A stretch of DNA of 64,000 nucleotides from SZUA-100 sp965248135 (GTDB taxonomy: Bacteria; Pseudomonadota; Alphaproteobacteria; Rhizobiales; Rhizobiaceae): the NCBI GenBank assembly GCA_965248135.1, contig CBDFIN010000012.1, positions 1,240,001 to 1,304,000 on the forward strand, read 5' to 3'. Numbering within the stretch: the first letter of the stretch is position 1; every line of letters starts with the position of its first letter. Both the position numbers and the translations under genes were made by a program. Below, in pieces: positions 62,411 to 64,000 of the stretch. The notes beneath the pieces were generated by a model. It saw nothing but the letters and a program-made list of their open reading frames with translations, was not told where the DNA came from and searched no databases.

Positions 62411-64000
62411 TGAACTCATATCTCTCTCTCGTTGAAAGGCGTGCCCACCAGGCACCGCTCAAGGTGATGTTTGTCGGGCCGGATCTTGCCGGCGTAACCG
62501 GTATTTTTCGCCGCGGCGACGAGCCAATAGAGGTCGAGCACGCCAGTAGTCTGAGCGAATTGCAGGACCTGCTTGACAGCCATTCATATGATTGTGTGAT
62601 GATCGATCAAAGGCGTCAGGACGCTGGTGATCCGCTCAAAATCACAGCGCTTGCCGCCTCCCAGCAGGTATCGCATCTGATTGTCATGGCAGCGCCAGAT
62701 GCCGCCGATACCTATCGCCAGATCACCGGCATTCAGGACGTGCTCGAAACACCGGTGGCACCTCAAAGAATCGTTGAGTGCATTGTCTCCGCCGCCGAAT
62801 CCGCAGCTCGGGTTGACGCTGAAGCGGCCGAGGCTGCAGGTGAAATACCAGCTGCTGAAGACCTGGTTGTTCAGCCGGGGCCCGAGATCGACGACAACGA
62901 GTTTGAGACCTCCGTTTCGGCGGTGAAAAAACTGGACGGAATGTTGTGGCAGAAATTCCTGCCCTTGGTGAGTTTTCTCTACAAGAAGATGGCGATTGCC
63001 ATCTTGAGCGCGCTGTTTTTGACCTTTCTGTTTTACGGCGTCATGATAATTTTCTTTATCGCTTCCAGCAGTTGGTCGATGCCAATTGAACTGTCTCGCG
63101 GCCATGAACTTGTGTTGCGGGCCGAGCGCGATCTCGGTCAGATGAAGGTGCGGCAGAACCAGGTGCGTCAGGCACTGCAGGAAGCCAATGCCAATCTAAC
63201 CAATGCCAATAGAAAACGACGTGACGCAGAACTTGTGCTTTCGATATCAAAAAAGACGGTTGAGCTTGAGATCGCCCGGCAAACCACGATGGCACGGCAA
63301 GCACGGGCTCATATCAAGCGTTTGAATCAAGTAATAGCCGACTTTAACCGCAACAACAAACGTAGCGCCTTCGCTCGAAATCTCAATGCTGCTTACCGAC
63401 AACGAACCATCACCATGAAGTCACTCAACTCCGGAACTTTAGCTATTCTGGAGACCCTGCATCGCATGGCGCTGATATCCAATGAACTTGCCATGAAGGA
63501 GATTGAACGGGACCGCATCAACCATCGTCTGCTGTTTTTAAAATCCCTCAAGGCGGAAATGGGTGAACCGGAAATTAGAACCATTGTTTCCGCCGGTTCG
63601 GATTTTGTTCAGCTTGCACGGCAGGTAATTGAAGCCAAGGCAACTATTGCCGAGGCAACCAAGGCGCGCGAGACTGCCGAAGCCGAAGCCAGGCATTTAA
63701 ACGACAGTCTTACGGTTGTCTCCAGTAATATAGCATCGCTAGTGACGACGCCGGTTGGACGGGCAATCAGCGAGCCGGTAACGGTGCTGTTTGTGCCCTA
63801 TGCCAATGCCAGCAACTATAGTGAAGGCAGCAATCTTTATGGCTGTTATACGACAATATTCGGTTGCAGCAGCATCGGCACTACCGGCAGCGTCATAGAG
63901 GGCGAAACCAGCGCCGTGCATCCATTGTTCGGCAAACCACTGCGCGGCATCTTTGTTGAAGCCAACATCACCCGGCCAGAAGATACAAGGGAGGAGCTTG
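62410..64000 (+). CDS. Membrane adaptor of the polysaccharide synthase with N-terminal receiver-like domain (3' end outside window)
   Basis: At least 530 residues with no stop before the window end. Residues 17-125 read like a response-regulator fold: LKVMFVGPDLAG, then YDCVMIDQRR with Asp at the phospho-site place, SHLIVMAAP, and ETPVAPQRI where Lys-Pro is usual. An acidic linker follows, then one TM helix (about 194-219), a long coiled coil (about 230-330, RAERDLGQMKVRQNQVRQAL), a further helical region with SLTVVSSNIASLV, and a beta-rich part (VTVLFVPYANASNY). This is an HlyD/Alg44-like layout. In Alg44 the N-terminal domain is a PilZ; here it is receiver-like. Confidence 0.75.
   Translation, partial: MNSYLSLVERRAHQAPLKVMFVGPDLAGVTGIFRRGDEPIEVEHASSLSELQDLLDSHSYDCVMIDQRRQDAGDPLKITALAASQQVSHLIVMAAPDAADTYRQITGIQDVLETPVAPQRIVECIVSAAESAARVDAEAAEAAGEIPAAEDLVVQPGPEIDDNEFETSVSAVKKLDGMLWQKFLPLVSFLYKKMAIAILSALFLTFLFYGVMIIFFIASSSWSMPIELSRGHELVLRAERDLGQMKVRQNQVRQALQEANANLTNANRKRRDAELVLSISKKTVELEIARQTTMARQARAHIKRLNQVIADFNRNNKRSAFARNLNAAYRQRTITMKSLNSGTLAILETLHRMALISNELAMKEIERDRINHRLLFLKSLKAEMGEPEIRTIVSAGSDFVQLARQVIEAKATIAEATKARETAEAEARHLNDSLTVVSSNIASLVTTPVGRAISEPVTVLFVPYANASNYSEGSNLYGCYTTIFGCSSIGTTGSVIEGETSAVHPLFGKPLRGIFVEANITRPEDTREEL

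Overview
The window looks like core chromosome of an alphaproteobacterium of the order Hyphomicrobiales (Rhizobiales). The evidence is the gene families and their order: a ChvG/ChvI two-component pair beside a catalytic-domain-only HprK, a mannose-type EIIA and HPr; the his block with a DUF2628 gene inside it; trpF-trpB-trpA-accD-folC; addB-addA-trxA; a TsaE/sugar-kinase fusion beside a MurU-like gene; a DivL-type kinase; a SAM-II riboswitch on metZ; and a two-domain Dcd. I saw no rRNA, tRNA, CRISPR array, transposase, integrase or prophage gene.

Layout. 1-6.0 kb: an Smr-domain gene cut by the window edge, a small XRE regulator, a fatty acid desaturase, a DUF1402 lytic-transglycosylase-like protein, and the HslV/HslU protease with a membrane protein gene between its two subunits. 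6.2-10.8 kb: hisB-DUF2628-hisH-hisA-hisF-hisE-coaA on the plus strand. 11.0-15.0 kb: the leftward unit chvI, chvG, hprK, EIIA, HPr, which links an envelope/acid sensor to a regulatory phosphotransferase chain. 15.1-22.5 kb: a flavin-oxidase-like protein, pckA with two palindromic operator candidates, a class A penicillin-binding protein, a membrane acyltransferase and an M20 dipeptidase. 22.9-28.2 kb: polA, a small membrane protein, msrA, a MmcQ/YjbR protein and a class III nucleotide cyclase. 28.4-33.6 kb: trpF, trpB, trpA, accD, folC. 34-47.6 kb, leftward: ahcY, divL, tsaE-amgK, murU-like, addB, addA, trxA. 47.9-51.1 kb: a CDP-alcohol phosphatidyltransferase, metZ under a SAM-II riboswitch, and dcd. 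51.3-55.5 kb: an ABC-exporter-like protein whose nucleotide-binding domain has lost every catalytic motif, then a cyclic-nucleotide-binding protein and a metallo-beta-lactamase-fold hydrolase. 55.6-59.8 kb: an acyl-CoA ligase, a 3-hydroxybutyrate dehydrogenase, DUF1330, pyrF and an FMN reductase. 60-64 kb: ppk2, then the start of a synthase-dependent polysaccharide locus (GT2 synthase plus a membrane adaptor with a receiver-like N-terminus) that runs off the window.

The non-gene DNA holds four same-orientation copies of a roughly 125-155 bp dispersed repeat (near 0.5, 10.9, 17.5 and 59.9 kb). All four keep a 24-26 codon open frame beginning MAHQER. There is also one inverted-repeat element ending in CGTCAT/ATGACG, a perfect 32-bp palindrome at 58.15 kb, several intrinsic terminators, and a pair of tandem minus-strand terminators near 22.6 kb with no visible gene feeding them. 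The best candidates for undescribed biology are the pseudo-ABC/cNMP-binding/MBL trio, the receiver-fused polysaccharide adaptor, and the repeat family with its conserved short frame. Everything here rests on reading the sequence and on memory of protein families; no searches or structure predictions were run.
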